From: Imperialibacter sp964351395
GTDB lineage: Bacteria; Bacteroidota; Bacteroidia; Cytophagales; Cyclobacteriaceae
Assembly: GCA_964351395.1 (NCBI GenBank)
Contig: CAYGOF010000006.1
Span: 124,001-188,000 of the forward strand
Reading direction: 5' to 3'
Length of the DNA stretch: 64,000 nt
The notes below the pieces were generated by a model. It worked only from the letters and a program-made list of their open reading frames with translations, searched no databases and was not told where the DNA came from. The translations under genes were made by a program, and so were the position numbers. Of this stretch, positions 15,988 to 24,479 are shown piece by piece (the first letter of the stretch is position 1; every line of letters begins with the position of its first letter).

Positions 15988-18879
15988 ATGCCAAAGGAGA
16001 CCTCGAAAGTGCAGAAAATTGAGTCATCAGCAGTAATAAATGGACCTCAAAACGAGGAAAATGACGGCATAGATTATTTAGAAATTTTTGGTGCCAGAGA
16101 ACACAACCTGAAGAATATTGACCTGCGCTTCAAACGGAATCAATTGGTGGTGATTACCGGCATAAGTGGAAGTGGAAAATCTTCGCTGGCTTTCGATACC
16201 ATCTATGCAGAAGGGCAGCGCCGATACATGGAAAGTTTTAGTGCCTATGCTCGTTCATTTATAGGAGAGCTAGAGCGCCCTGATGTCGACAAAATCAATG
16301 GCCTGAGTCCGGTAATTTCTATTGAGCAAAAAACTACATCTAAGAACCCTCGCTCAACGGTTGGTACTGTCACAGAGATATACGATTTTCTTCGATTGCT
16401 TTATGCCAGGGCAGGAGATGCCTATTCTTACCTGTCGGGTAAGAAGATGACCAAACAAAGCGAAGACCAGATCATTCGACAAATTCTTAAGCAGTACGAT
16501 GGCCAGAAGTTGAGCATTCTGGCACCAGTAGTAAAGGGTCGCAAGGGTCACTATCGGGAGCTATTTGAGCAGATAAGGAAAATGGGCTATTCCCGTGTAA
16601 GGATCGACGGGGCGCTGGAGGAACTCACCCCCAAAATGCAGGTGGACAGGTATAAAACCCATGACATTGAGATAGTCATTGACCGGGTTGTTGTTAGCGA
16701 AAAGGACAGCAACCGAATTAGCCAGTCCACAAAAACCGCCATGACCCAGGGCAAGGGAGTAATGATGGTGCTTCACGAAGATGGAAGCATCTCGCATTTT
16801 TCCAAAACACTCATGGACCCTGAAACAGGTCTTGCTTACGACGATCCGGCTCCCAACACCTTTTCATTTAACTCGCCCTACGGCGCTTGTCCTGAGTGCA
16901 ATGGACTAGGCGTCATCGAGGAAATTTCCAGGGAGTCTGTAATGCCTGATCCAAACATCAGTATTAGTAGAGGGGGCATCGCTCCTCTTGGCGAATACCG
17001 CGACATCTGGATCTTTAAGAAAATGGAGGCCATCTTGAAAAGGCATAGGCTGAGCCTGGCAACCCCCATCAAAAATATCCCTGAAGAAGCGCTAAAGATC
17101 ATTCTGTTTGGCGACGATGTACCGGTCGCTGTTGAATCAGTTAAGTACCCAGGCACGGAATGGAATACAAAGTTTGAGGGGATAGTCAATTTTCTTCAAA
17201 AGCAGAAAGACGGAGGCTCCGACAAAATGCAGCAATGGGTAGAAGAGTTTACGGTGAGTACTACCTGCCCCTCTTGCCATGGTGCCCGACTGAAAAAGGA
17301 AGCCTTGCATTATAAAATTGCGGACAAAAATATCTCTGAGTTATCATTTTTGAATATTACTCAATTATCAGAGTGGTTTGTTGGTCTGGAAGATCGTTTG
17401 GATGAAAGGCAAAATATTATCGCTGCAGAAGTATTGAAAGAAATAAGGAAGCGAATTGGCTTTTTGCTGGATGTTGGGCTCGACTATTTGAACCTCGACA
17501 GGCCATTGAGAACGCTTTCCGGAGGCGAGGCCCAGAGAATTCGCCTGGCCACCCAAATTGGTACCCAGTTGGTTGGCGTACTTTATATTCTCGATGAACC
17601 GAGTATTGGGCTCCATCAACGTGACAATGTGAAACTCATTAAGGCGCTGAAGGACCTACGGGACCTTGGCAACACGGTAATTGTGGTAGAGCACGACCGT
17701 GATATGATGATGGAAAGTGATTACCTCATCGACATAGGTCCTGGTGCGGGAAGGCATGGCGGGCATGTAGTGGCAGCCGGCACACCGCAAGAAGTATTGA
17801 AAAGCAATTCTCTCACTGCGGGCTATCTCAATGGCGTCAATAAAATTGCCGTTCCGGAAAAACGCCGGGAGGGAATGGGAGAAAGCATTGTACTGAAAGG
17901 AGCTACGGGTCATAACCTGAAAAACCTGACCCTAACATTACCAATTGGCAAAATGCTTTGTATCACCGGGGTTTCAGGAAGTGGAAAATCTTCGCTGATT
18001 CACGAGACACTTTTTCCAATTTTAAGGAAGCATTTTTATGGCAGCCGTTCTGAACCCTTGCCATATACTGACATAAAGGGTGTGGAGCATATCGACAAAG
18101 TAATTGAAGTCGACCAGGCGCCAATAGGCCGCACGCCCCGATCGAATCCCGCCACTTACACTGGCGTGTTCTCTGACATTAGGTCTTTGTTCTCGAATCT
18201 ACCCGAAGCCAAAATCAGAGGCTATAAGCCTGGCCGTTTTTCTTTCAATGTGAAAGGCGGAAGATGCGAAACATGTGAAGGAGCTGGTATGAAGGTAATC
18301 GAAATGGATTTCCTTCCGGATGTTCACGTGCCCTGTGAAACTTGTAAAGGAAAAAGATATAACAGAGAAACCCTCGAGGTGCGTTTTAAAGGCAAGTCAA
18401 TTTCCGATGTGCTGGACATGACGGTGGAACAAGCAGTGGAGTTTTTTGAGTTTCAACCGAAGATTCTTCGGCGAATACAAACATTGCATGAAGTAGGCCT
18501 CGACTATATTACGCTAGGGCAGCACGCTACTACATTGTCTGGCGGTGAGGCACAGCGTGTAAAGCTGGCGACAGAGTTATCTAAAAAGGATACAGGAAAG
18601 ACACTCTACATTCTTGACGAACCGACGACAGGCCTTCATTTTAAGGATATCCAGCATTTGATCGATGTACTTAATAAACTGGTCAACAAAGGGAATACCG
18701 TACTGATCATTGAGCACAACCTTGACGTGATAAAAGTGGCTGACCATATCATTGACCTTGGACTTGAAGGAGGCGACAAGGGAGGCCAGATAATAGCACA
18801 AGGCACTCCTGAACAAGTGGCAAGTATGCAACTTGGTTATACCTCAAAATTTTTGAAGGAGGAGTTAGAAAGGAAATAA
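15988..18879 (+). CDS. uvrA: UvrABC excinuclease subunit A
   Basis: The product is 963 aa from the ATG at 15988; the open frame also has a TTG 24 bp upstream. It has two ABC ATPase halves with Walker A GISGSGKSS (N-terminal) and GVSGSGKSS (C-terminal), signatures LSGGEAQRIRL and LSGGEAQRVKL, and Walker B LYILDEP twice. Zinc-binding Cys pairs occur at CPECNGLG, CPSCHGAR and CETCEGAG...CETCKG. UvrA recognises bulky DNA lesions and loads UvrB. The N-terminal extension of about 40 residues is unusual but mild. uvrC is also in the window; uvrB is not. Confidence 0.97.
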   Translation: MPKETSKVQKIESSAVINGPQNEENDGIDYLEIFGAREHNLKNIDLRFKRNQLVVITGISGSGKSSLAFDTIYAEGQRRYMESFSAYARSFIGELERPDVDKINGLSPVISIEQKTTSKNPRSTVGTVTEIYDFLRLLYARAGDAYSYLSGKKMTKQSEDQIIRQILKQYDGQKLSILAPVVKGRKGHYRELFEQIRKMGYSRVRIDGALEELTPKMQVDRYKTHDIEIVIDRVVVSEKDSNRISQSTKTAMTQGKGVMMVLHEDGSISHFSKTLMDPETGLAYDDPAPNTFSFNSPYGACPECNGLGVIEEISRESVMPDPNISISRGGIAPLGEYRDIWIFKKMEAILKRHRLSLATPIKNIPEEALKIILFGDDVPVAVESVKYPGTEWNTKFEGIVNFLQKQKDGGSDKMQQWVEEFTVSTTCPSCHGARLKKEALHYKIADKNISELSFLNITQLSEWFVGLEDRLDERQNIIAAEVLKEIRKRIGFLLDVGLDYLNLDRPLRTLSGGEAQRIRLATQIGTQLVGVLYILDEPSIGLHQRDNVKLIKALKDLRDLGNTVIVVEHDRDMMMESDYLIDIGPGAGRHGGHVVAAGTPQEVLKSNSLTAGYLNGVNKIAVPEKRREGMGESIVLKGATGHNLKNLTLTLPIGKMLCITGVSGSGKSSLIHETLFPILRKHFYGSRSEPLPYTDIKGVEHIDKVIEVDQAPIGRTPRSNPATYTGVFSDIRSLFSNLPEAKIRGYKPGRFSFNVKGGRCETCEGAGMKVIEMDFLPDVHVPCETCKGKRYNRETLEVRFKGKSISDVLDMTVEQAVEFFEFQPKILRRIQTLHEVGLDYITLGQHATTLSGGEAQRVKLATELSKKDTGKTLYILDEPTTGLHFKDIQHLIDVLNKLVNKGNTVLIIEHNLDVIKVADHIIDLGLEGGDKGGQIIAQGTPEQVASMQLGYTSKFLKEELERK

Positions 18880-18884
18880 ATAAA

Positions 18885-18912
18885 AAATCCCACTGCAAAA
18901 ACAGTGGGATTT
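18885..18912. terminator. Bidirectional terminator after uvrA
   Basis: AAATCCCACTG (18885-18895) pairs with CAGTGGGATTT (18902-18912), an 11-bp perfect stem with a 6-nt loop. On the minus strand it is followed by a strong T-run (from the A-run at 18882-18887), so it best terminates the convergent small gene and also serves uvrA. Confidence 0.8.
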
Positions 18913-18993
18913 CCACACCTAAACCTACCATGTAATATCCCTTATCACAGGGATAGAACTACCTACTCTACTTAACTATCAACCATTTTGATT

Positions 18994-19320
18994 TTATTCC
19001 TCCAGTAAGTAAAAGCTCGTCCCAGCATTCTCCATGAGGAATTCACTTCTTCTTACCAACTGGCGGTCCTTTGAGTAAACGTTCTGCTGTAATACTGCTT
19101 CAAGTGGGCGCTCTAATATTACGTTCCAATTTTCATCAACTACTACAACTTTATCTTGAAGAACGGGAATGTCTTGTACGTTTACTTCGTTGTTAATATT
19201 GTTTAACAACTCTTCAATTTCTGTATTCGAAAGTGAGTATGGGTTTTTCCCGAAAACAACACCTACATAAATGCCTACTAGCATCACCATGCTCGCAACG
19301 CCTAAAATAACTTTTTTCAT
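18994..19320 (-). CDS. Small membrane or exported protein, unknown
   Basis: I start at the ATG at 19320; the longer frame upstream is AT-rich and lacks protein-like composition. The 108-aa product has one N-terminal hydrophobic segment (VILGVASMVMLVGIYVGVVFG), either an uncleaved anchor or a signal peptide, and a short acidic domain (NTEIEELLNNINNEVNVQDI...VVVVDENWNVILERP). No family is recognised. It faces NDH-2 divergently across a 382-bp gap. Confidence 0.6.
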   Translation of the reverse strand: MKKVILGVASMVMLVGIYVGVVFGKNPYSLSNTEIEELLNNINNEVNVQDIPVLQDKVVVVDENWNVILERPLEAVLQQNVYSKDRQLVRRSEFLMENAGTSFYLLEE

Positions 19321-19702
19321 GACCTTTAAAATTTTCAATACTTTATAAATATTTTGTTTTGTCGTTGTCTGGATATTGAACGCAAAATTATATTCTTTGT
19401 TTCTACTAATGACAGAATAATTTAGGGAGAGGGAGTTGTTGAGGTAAGAAAGTGCAGGAATGTTAATAAAAATGACGATAGGTGGGCTTGTAAAATCAAT
19501 AAAGTACAATTCCTCTTTTAGGAGGCGGGTGCACAAGACAAATGTTTTATACGGTGAATACGGAAATGAAAATTTGCCAGACAATCTGCTTGCGAAATAA
19601 TACAGCTGTTAATACCTAAAATTCAAACTATTATTTTGGTATAAAAATGCTTTAAAATATAATTATTATAAGAAGCAATTGGATGTACTTTTATCTTATC
19701 TT
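19321..19702. other. AT-rich gap without a recognised gene
   Basis: This 382-bp divergent gap between the small membrane protein gene and NDH-2 is strongly AT-rich. An open frame continues leftward through it but looks non-coding. I see no RNA gene, repeat or terminator. It presumably holds both promoters; no box could be assigned with confidence. Confidence 0.5.
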
Positions 19703-21043
19703 ATGTCAGATCAAGTAAAAAAATCAGGGGACATCATGATCCCAGCAACTTCCAAAAAACGCATCGTTATTGTTGGAGGGGGCTTTGGAGGCTTAAAATT
19801 AGCGAAAGGTCTAAGGAAAAAAAACTTTCAGGTAGTACTTTTTGACCGACACAACTACCACACTTTTCAGCCTCTTCTCTACCAGGTGGCAACTGCCGGT
19901 CTGGAACCGGATTCTATCGCCGGGCCATTGAGAAAGCGTTTGAAGGACTATCAGGATTTTTATTTTCGGATGGCATCTGTCGAATCTGTTGACGTATCCA
20001 GGAATTGTATAATTACTGACATCGGAGAATTGACCTACGACTATCTAGTCATTGCCAGCGGCTCTCTGACCAATTATTTTGGTAATGAAGAACTGGAAAG
20101 GAACGTCTTCCCTTTGAAGCAAATTCCCCATGCCTTGAATTTGCGAAGTCAATTGCTGCAATCTTTTGAAAAGGCCGTACTTCAGTCGAATACAGAAGAG
20201 AAGCAAGCCCTTTTAAATTTTGTGATAGTAGGAGGAGGCCCCACGGGAGTTGAGTTAGCAGGTGCACTTGGAGAGCTGAAATTGCACGTGCTTCCCAAAG
20301 ATTATCCAGAGATCAACTTCAAGAAGATGATGATCTATTTGGTAGAAGGTATGCCTCGCTTGCTCAATGGGATGAGTGATGAAGCAGGCGAAAACTCCTT
20401 TAACTATTTAAAGAGATTTGATGTTCAGGTACTAGTTGACAAACGGCTTAAGTCTTATGATGGTAAAACGGTAGTGCTTGATGATGGCATGAGTATTCCA
20501 TCGAGTACACTTATTTGGGCAGCAGGAGTAAAAGGCAACGTGCTACCAGGAATAGCGAGTGAAACCATATTTAAAAGCCGGATCAAAGTCGACGACTACT
20601 GTCGTGTCGAAGGCACAAAAAACATTTTTGCTATTGGCGACGTCGCCCATTTTCCGACGGAGTCTTACCCAAATGGCTTGCCAATGTTGGCACCCGTAGC
20701 GATGCAGCAGGGCGATCTTGTCGCCAGGAATCTTGTCAACCTCGAAAAAGGGAAAGAACTTAAGAAGTTTGATTACCTTGACAAAGGTAGCATGGCCACA
20801 ATTGGTCGGAACAAGGCGGTTGTCGATTTACCAGGTAATATCCGTTTCAAAGGTTTTTTTGCCTGGTGGGTCTGGATGTTCGTTCATCTATTGTCCATTA
20901 TAGGGTTCAGGAACAAATGGATTGTGCTAAGTAACTGGATCTGGAATTATTTTACCTTCGACCGAAGTACAAGGCTTATTATCAGACCATACGTCAAGAA
21001 GCAATCAGAGAGCGAAAAATCGTCATTTTCGGAGAAAGTATAG
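19703..21043 (+). CDS. ndh: Type II NADH:quinone oxidoreductase
   Basis: The product is about 446 aa from the ATG at 19703; an ATG at 19736, preceded by AGGGGAC, is also possible, and a TTG lies upstream. Two dinucleotide folds are clear: FAD-binding IVIVGGGFGGLKLAKGL near the start and NADH-binding FVIVGGGPTGVELAGAL mid-protein, with the FAIGDVA motif near residue 310. A Trp-rich amphipathic C-terminal stretch (FFAWWVWMFVHLLS) is the membrane-docking region. NDH-2 passes electrons from NADH to the quinone pool without pumping ions. Confidence 0.92.
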   Translation: MSDQVKKSGDIMIPATSKKRIVIVGGGFGGLKLAKGLRKKNFQVVLFDRHNYHTFQPLLYQVATAGLEPDSIAGPLRKRLKDYQDFYFRMASVESVDVSRNCIITDIGELTYDYLVIASGSLTNYFGNEELERNVFPLKQIPHALNLRSQLLQSFEKAVLQSNTEEKQALLNFVIVGGGPTGVELAGALGELKLHVLPKDYPEINFKKMMIYLVEGMPRLLNGMSDEAGENSFNYLKRFDVQVLVDKRLKSYDGKTVVLDDGMSIPSSTLIWAAGVKGNVLPGIASETIFKSRIKVDDYCRVEGTKNIFAIGDVAHFPTESYPNGLPMLAPVAMQQGDLVARNLVNLEKGKELKKFDYLDKGSMATIGRNKAVVDLPGNIRFKGFFAWWVWMFVHLLSIIGFRNKWIVLSNWIWNYFTFDRSTRLIIRPYVKKQSESEKSSFSEKV

Positions 21044-21145
21044 GTCCGTTAAAATGGCACGCTAACTACTTGATATTGAGAAACAGTCCGCTAAACTATA
21101 TTGTGTTAGACCAAGTGGGTATTTTATTTATATTTCGAACCTAAG

Positions 21146-22174
21146 ATGATCAATAAGAGGCGGATATATTGGATTTGTCAGATCAGTGGATGGTCAATCT
21201 ACGGTTTTAGCAATTTGTTTGGGCTCTCAACTGCCCGTACACTGAGCTTCTCCGATATTGCCGGTCAGATTATCTCCATTGCCTTTTACATTCTAATCAC
21301 ACATTTCCTGAGAATTATCATGATCAGGAGGAACTGGCTTGGCAATTCATGGCCGATGCTGATTCCAAAGGTCATATTTGCTACGCTGCTCGTTGGAATC
21401 ATCGACTACATTTTTCTTCTCGCTTTGCAATATGGCCTTGGCACTTTGCTAAAGAGTGATTTTAGTATTGAGTCAATGATTGCCAGCGTCCTTATTTCCT
21501 GGGGACTTACATTTGTTTGGGCACTTATCTATTTCACGTTTCATTACTTTGAACGGTACAATAAATCGCTTCAATTCGAAGCCACCATCAATGAAATCGA
21601 GCTGAACAATCTTAAATCTCAGCTGAACCCCCATTTTATTTTCAACGCACTAAATAGCATTCGGGCGCTAGTGGACGAAAACCCTTCAAAGTCGAAAATT
21701 GCTATTACCCAGCTTTCTAATATTTTGAGGTACTCGCTTATCCTGGATAAAAAGAAACTCATTCCTTTTCAGGATGAGCTGCAAACAGTGAAAGATTACC
21801 TTGCGTTGGAAACCATTAGATTTGAAGAGCGATTGAAAACGGAGTTTAATATCCACCCCGACTCATATCTTTATATGGTTCCTCCTATGATGATACAAAC
21901 ACTAGTGGAGAACGGGATAAAGCATGGAGTCTCCAATCTCAAGCACGGCGGTCATGTGAAAGTCACCACCGAGGTAGAAAACAATACGATGAGAGTACTC
22001 ATTAGAAATAGTGGCTCTTACAAGAATGGGGTGGTAAACCCCAATGGTGGCTATGGCCTTCAAAACACCAAGCGCCGTCTCAAGTTGATTTATGGAAGCG
22101 GCGCTTCATTTAAGATTGGCAACGAAGGCACTAATATGGTATTGACTGAACTAAAATTTCCTGAAACAATTTAA
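21146..22174 (+). CDS. LytS-type sensor histidine kinase (His_kinase PF06580)
   Basis: The 342-aa kinase has four predicted membrane segments in the first 130 residues. The phosphoacceptor follows in the LytS-type motif QLNPHFIFNALNSI with His163, then an HATPase domain (N-box TLVENGIKHGV, glycine-rich GGYGLQNTKRRL). There is no separate sensor domain, so the signal is probably sensed in or near the membrane. It lies 20 bp before its LytTR response regulator. Confidence 0.92.
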   Translation: MINKRRIYWICQISGWSIYGFSNLFGLSTARTLSFSDIAGQIISIAFYILITHFLRIIMIRRNWLGNSWPMLIPKVIFATLLVGIIDYIFLLALQYGLGTLLKSDFSIESMIASVLISWGLTFVWALIYFTFHYFERYNKSLQFEATINEIELNNLKSQLNPHFIFNALNSIRALVDENPSKSKIAITQLSNILRYSLILDKKKLIPFQDELQTVKDYLALETIRFEERLKTEFNIHPDSYLYMVPPMMIQTLVENGIKHGVSNLKHGGHVKVTTEVENNTMRVLIRNSGSYKNGVVNPNGGYGLQNTKRRLKLIYGSGASFKIGNEGTNMVLTELKFPETI

Positions 22175-22194
22175 TTATTGATAATACATCTAAT

Positions 22195-22923
22195 ATGAGA
22201 GCACTGATAATTGATGACGAGAGGTTGGCACGCAAAGAGCTTACAACTCTGCTGAGCGTTCACAAGGACATTGAGCTGATTGGGGAGGCGGTGAATGCAG
22301 ACGATGCATTTGAAAAAATTAATACGCTTCAACCCGATTTGATATTTCTGGATATACAAATGCCTGGAAAAACTGGGTTTGAATTGCTGGAGAGCTTGGA
22401 GAGAGTTCCTAAGGTAATTTTTACGACTGCCTACGACGAGTTTGCCATTAAGGCTTTTCAGTACAACGCTCTCGATTATTTATTGAAACCGATTCAGCCC
22501 GAAAGGCTCAATGAAACAGTAAAAAAGCTATTCAACGAAGGAGCAACCCAAACTGAAGAGGATCTTTCAGGCTTACCACAAAGAAAACTTGGCGCTTCGG
22601 ACCAGGTGTTTGTGAAGGATGGTGACAAGTGCTGGTTTGTAAGATTGTCAAATATTCGGCTATTCGAATCAGATGGCAATTACATTAAGGTATACTTCGA
22701 CAACTTTAAGCCAATGATTCATAAGTCGCTCAACGCACTGGATGAGAGATTGGACGATAGAACATTCTTCCGTGCAAGCCGGAAGCACATAGTAAATCTT
22801 GATTGGGTGGAATCAATTGAGCCCTGGTTCAATGGTGGCCTGATGGTGCAATTAAAAGGCGGCGAAAAAGTAGAGGTAAGCAGAAGGCAGGCAGCCAAGT
22901 TCAAAGACATGATGTCTTTGTAA
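22195..22923 (+). CDS. LytTR-family response regulator
   Basis: The 242-aa protein has a receiver domain with acidic pocket Asp7-Asp8, phosphoacceptor Asp53 (LIFLDIQMPG) and Lys98 (YLLKPIQP). A LytTR DNA-binding domain follows (about 135-240, including FRASRKHIVNLDWVESIEPW and EVSRRQAAKFK). Regulators of this type bind direct repeats upstream of their targets, often envelope or quorum genes. It is paired with the upstream kinase and ends 2 bp from the convergent small gene. Confidence 0.93.
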   Translation: MRALIIDDERLARKELTTLLSVHKDIELIGEAVNADDAFEKINTLQPDLIFLDIQMPGKTGFELLESLERVPKVIFTTAYDEFAIKAFQYNALDYLLKPIQPERLNETVKKLFNEGATQTEEDLSGLPQRKLGASDQVFVKDGDKCWFVRLSNIRLFESDGNYIKVYFDNFKPMIHKSLNALDERLDDRTFFRASRKHIVNLDWVESIEPWFNGGLMVQLKGGEKVEVSRRQAAKFKDMMSL

Positions 22924-22925
22924 GC

Positions 22926-23297
22926 TTAGCGCTTCACAATATTTATAATCTCCTTTTCGATATGCCAGTCTTTGGCAAGATTAAGCATTGCGGTTGCCTC
23001 CATTTCAGTGAGGTAGCCCTTTTTGTCGTTGTCTTCCCAAACGGAGAGGAGATATTTAATTCGTTTTTCTTTTTCTAGTTTGCTTATCACCTTATTCAGG
23101 TATTCCCTTGAACGATCAAAGGCTGAAAGGTAGTCTTCTGCAATGAAAGTATTGGCCCATTGAAGTTCGTCGAATGCGTCCAGCGATTCAGCCGATTCAT
23201 TCAACATGTTTTCCTCGTCTTCATCAAGTCCGTGGTAATGGAAGATGAGCGATTTAAGAAGCATAAAGGCCTTTTTCTCTTCTTTTTCCATTGTCAT
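22926..23297 (-). CDS. Conserved acidic helical protein, unknown
   Basis: From the ATG at 23297 (a second at 23291 is equally good) the product is about 123 aa. It is soluble, highly charged and all-helical in composition (MEKEEKKAFMLLKSLIFHYHGLDEDEENML). A TerB-like helical fold is a possibility from the length and Leu/Asp/Glu spacing, but no diagnostic motif is present. The start lies 37 bp downstream of the hemW stop on the same strand, so a transcript hemW to this gene is likely. Confidence 0.55.
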   Translation of the reverse strand: MTMEKEEKKAFMLLKSLIFHYHGLDEDEENMLNESAESLDAFDELQWANTFIAEDYLSAFDRSREYLNKVISKLEKEKRIKYLLSVWEDNDKKGYLTEMEATAMLNLAKDWHIEKEIINIVKR

Positions 23298-23333
23298 CCA
23301 AATAATCTGTGTCACCCCTGCCGCACTACAACA

Positions 23334-24479
23334 TCAAAGCATGAGCCTGGAAGTAATTTCGTCAGCTAGTAATTTCCCTTTTTTTGTTAAATATAGTGTA
23401 CTATCCATTGTAAATAATAACTCTTCTGTTTGAAGTATTGCAAGCTCACCCTCTTTTAGCTGAAGCATATCCACTCCAAATAGTTGCCGACAAGCATTTA
23501 GGCTAGTTCCCCATTTAGTTCTCAAGGTAGTGAGTAGGTATTCGTTAAATGCCTCTGCTTGCGTTAGCTCCTCAAGTGTAGAAGGGATTTTATCCTCGTT
23601 GAGTGCACGAATGTAGAGCGCATTGTTGGCTACATTGAATTGTCTGCTTTTCAGGTTGAAGGAGTGCGCACTCGGTCCTATCCCCAGGTATTTTTTTTGT
23701 TGCCAGTAGGCAGTATTGTGCTTTGAGTAGCGACCTGGAAGGGCAAAGTTCGAGATTTCGTAGGCTTCATAAGCCGCTTTTTCAAGATGGTCATTGAGGA
23801 TTTCGAATTGCTCAGCGGCAAACTCGTCATCAATCGGAGCGATTTTTCCTGTTTTTTGCCATTTACCAAATACCGTTTTTTCTTCGATGGTAAGGCAGTA
23901 AGCCGAAATATGCGGTACGCCCAGCGCAATTGCTTTCTCAAGGTCACTTTGCCAAACGAAGTGGCTATCGCTGGGAATGCCATAGATCAGGTCGATACTT
24001 ATATTTTCGATACCTGCTTGTTGGGCAAGCTTCACACTTTTACTAGCCTGAGCACTGGTATGAGACCTATTCATAAACTTGAGGTGCTCATCGTGAAAAG
24101 ACTGAATTCCGATGCTGAGCCTGTTTACACCTAACCTAACCAGATGCTCGAGTGATGCTGCATTGAGGTCTTCAGGGTTTGCTTCAAGCGTAATCTCTGC
24201 CACCGATGTGCAGTCGAAAGTTTTAGCAAGGGTAAGGAGGATCTTTTCAAGTTCGGCTGCAGCTAATAGCGACGGGGTGCCACCACCGAAGTAGATCGTT
24301 TCGACGACTTCATCATTCAAATATGCTTTTTGCAGCGTAATTTCACGGCAGAGTGAGTCGACAAGCTCTCCTTTTTTCTTTACCATCGTGCTAAAGTGAA
24401 AGTCACAATAGTGGCAAGCTTGCGAGCAAAATGGTATATGAATGTATATTCCGGCCAATGGCTTTATTTTATGCAACAA
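23334..24479 (-). CDS. hemW: Radical SAM heme chaperone HemW
   Basis: The 381-aa protein has the radical SAM cluster motif C18-SQA-C22-HY-C25 right after the IYIHIPFC start typical of HemW, then the FGGGTPSLL glycine motif and a C-terminal HemW domain. HemW was long annotated as oxygen-independent coproporphyrinogen oxidase, but it delivers heme to respiratory proteins and lacks the HemN substrate residues. The ATG at 24479 overlaps the divergent Omp85-like gene by 22 bp. Confidence 0.92.
   Translation of the reverse strand: MLHKIKPLAGIYIHIPFCSQACHYCDFHFSTMVKKKGELVDSLCREITLQKAYLNDEVVETIYFGGGTPSLLAAAELEKILLTLAKTFDCTSVAEITLEANPEDLNAASLEHLVRLGVNRLSIGIQSFHDEHLKFMNRSHTSAQASKSVKLAQQAGIENISIDLIYGIPSDSHFVWQSDLEKAIALGVPHISAYCLTIEEKTVFGKWQKTGKIAPIDDEFAAEQFEILNDHLEKAAYEAYEISNFALPGRYSKHNTAYWQQKKYLGIGPSAHSFNLKSRQFNVANNALYIRALNEDKIPSTLEELTQAEAFNEYLLTTLRTKWGTSLNACRQLFGVDMLQLKEGELAILQTEELLFTMDSTLYLTKKGKLLADEITSRLML

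Noticed and set aside
21146..22923. Quorum-sensing system
   Set aside because: A LytS/LytTR pair alone does not show this; no peptide signal, processing or export gene is adjacent.
23298..23315. GTG start of the small gene downstream of hemW
   Set aside because: ATGs at 23297 and 23291 follow directly and give the more usual charged start.
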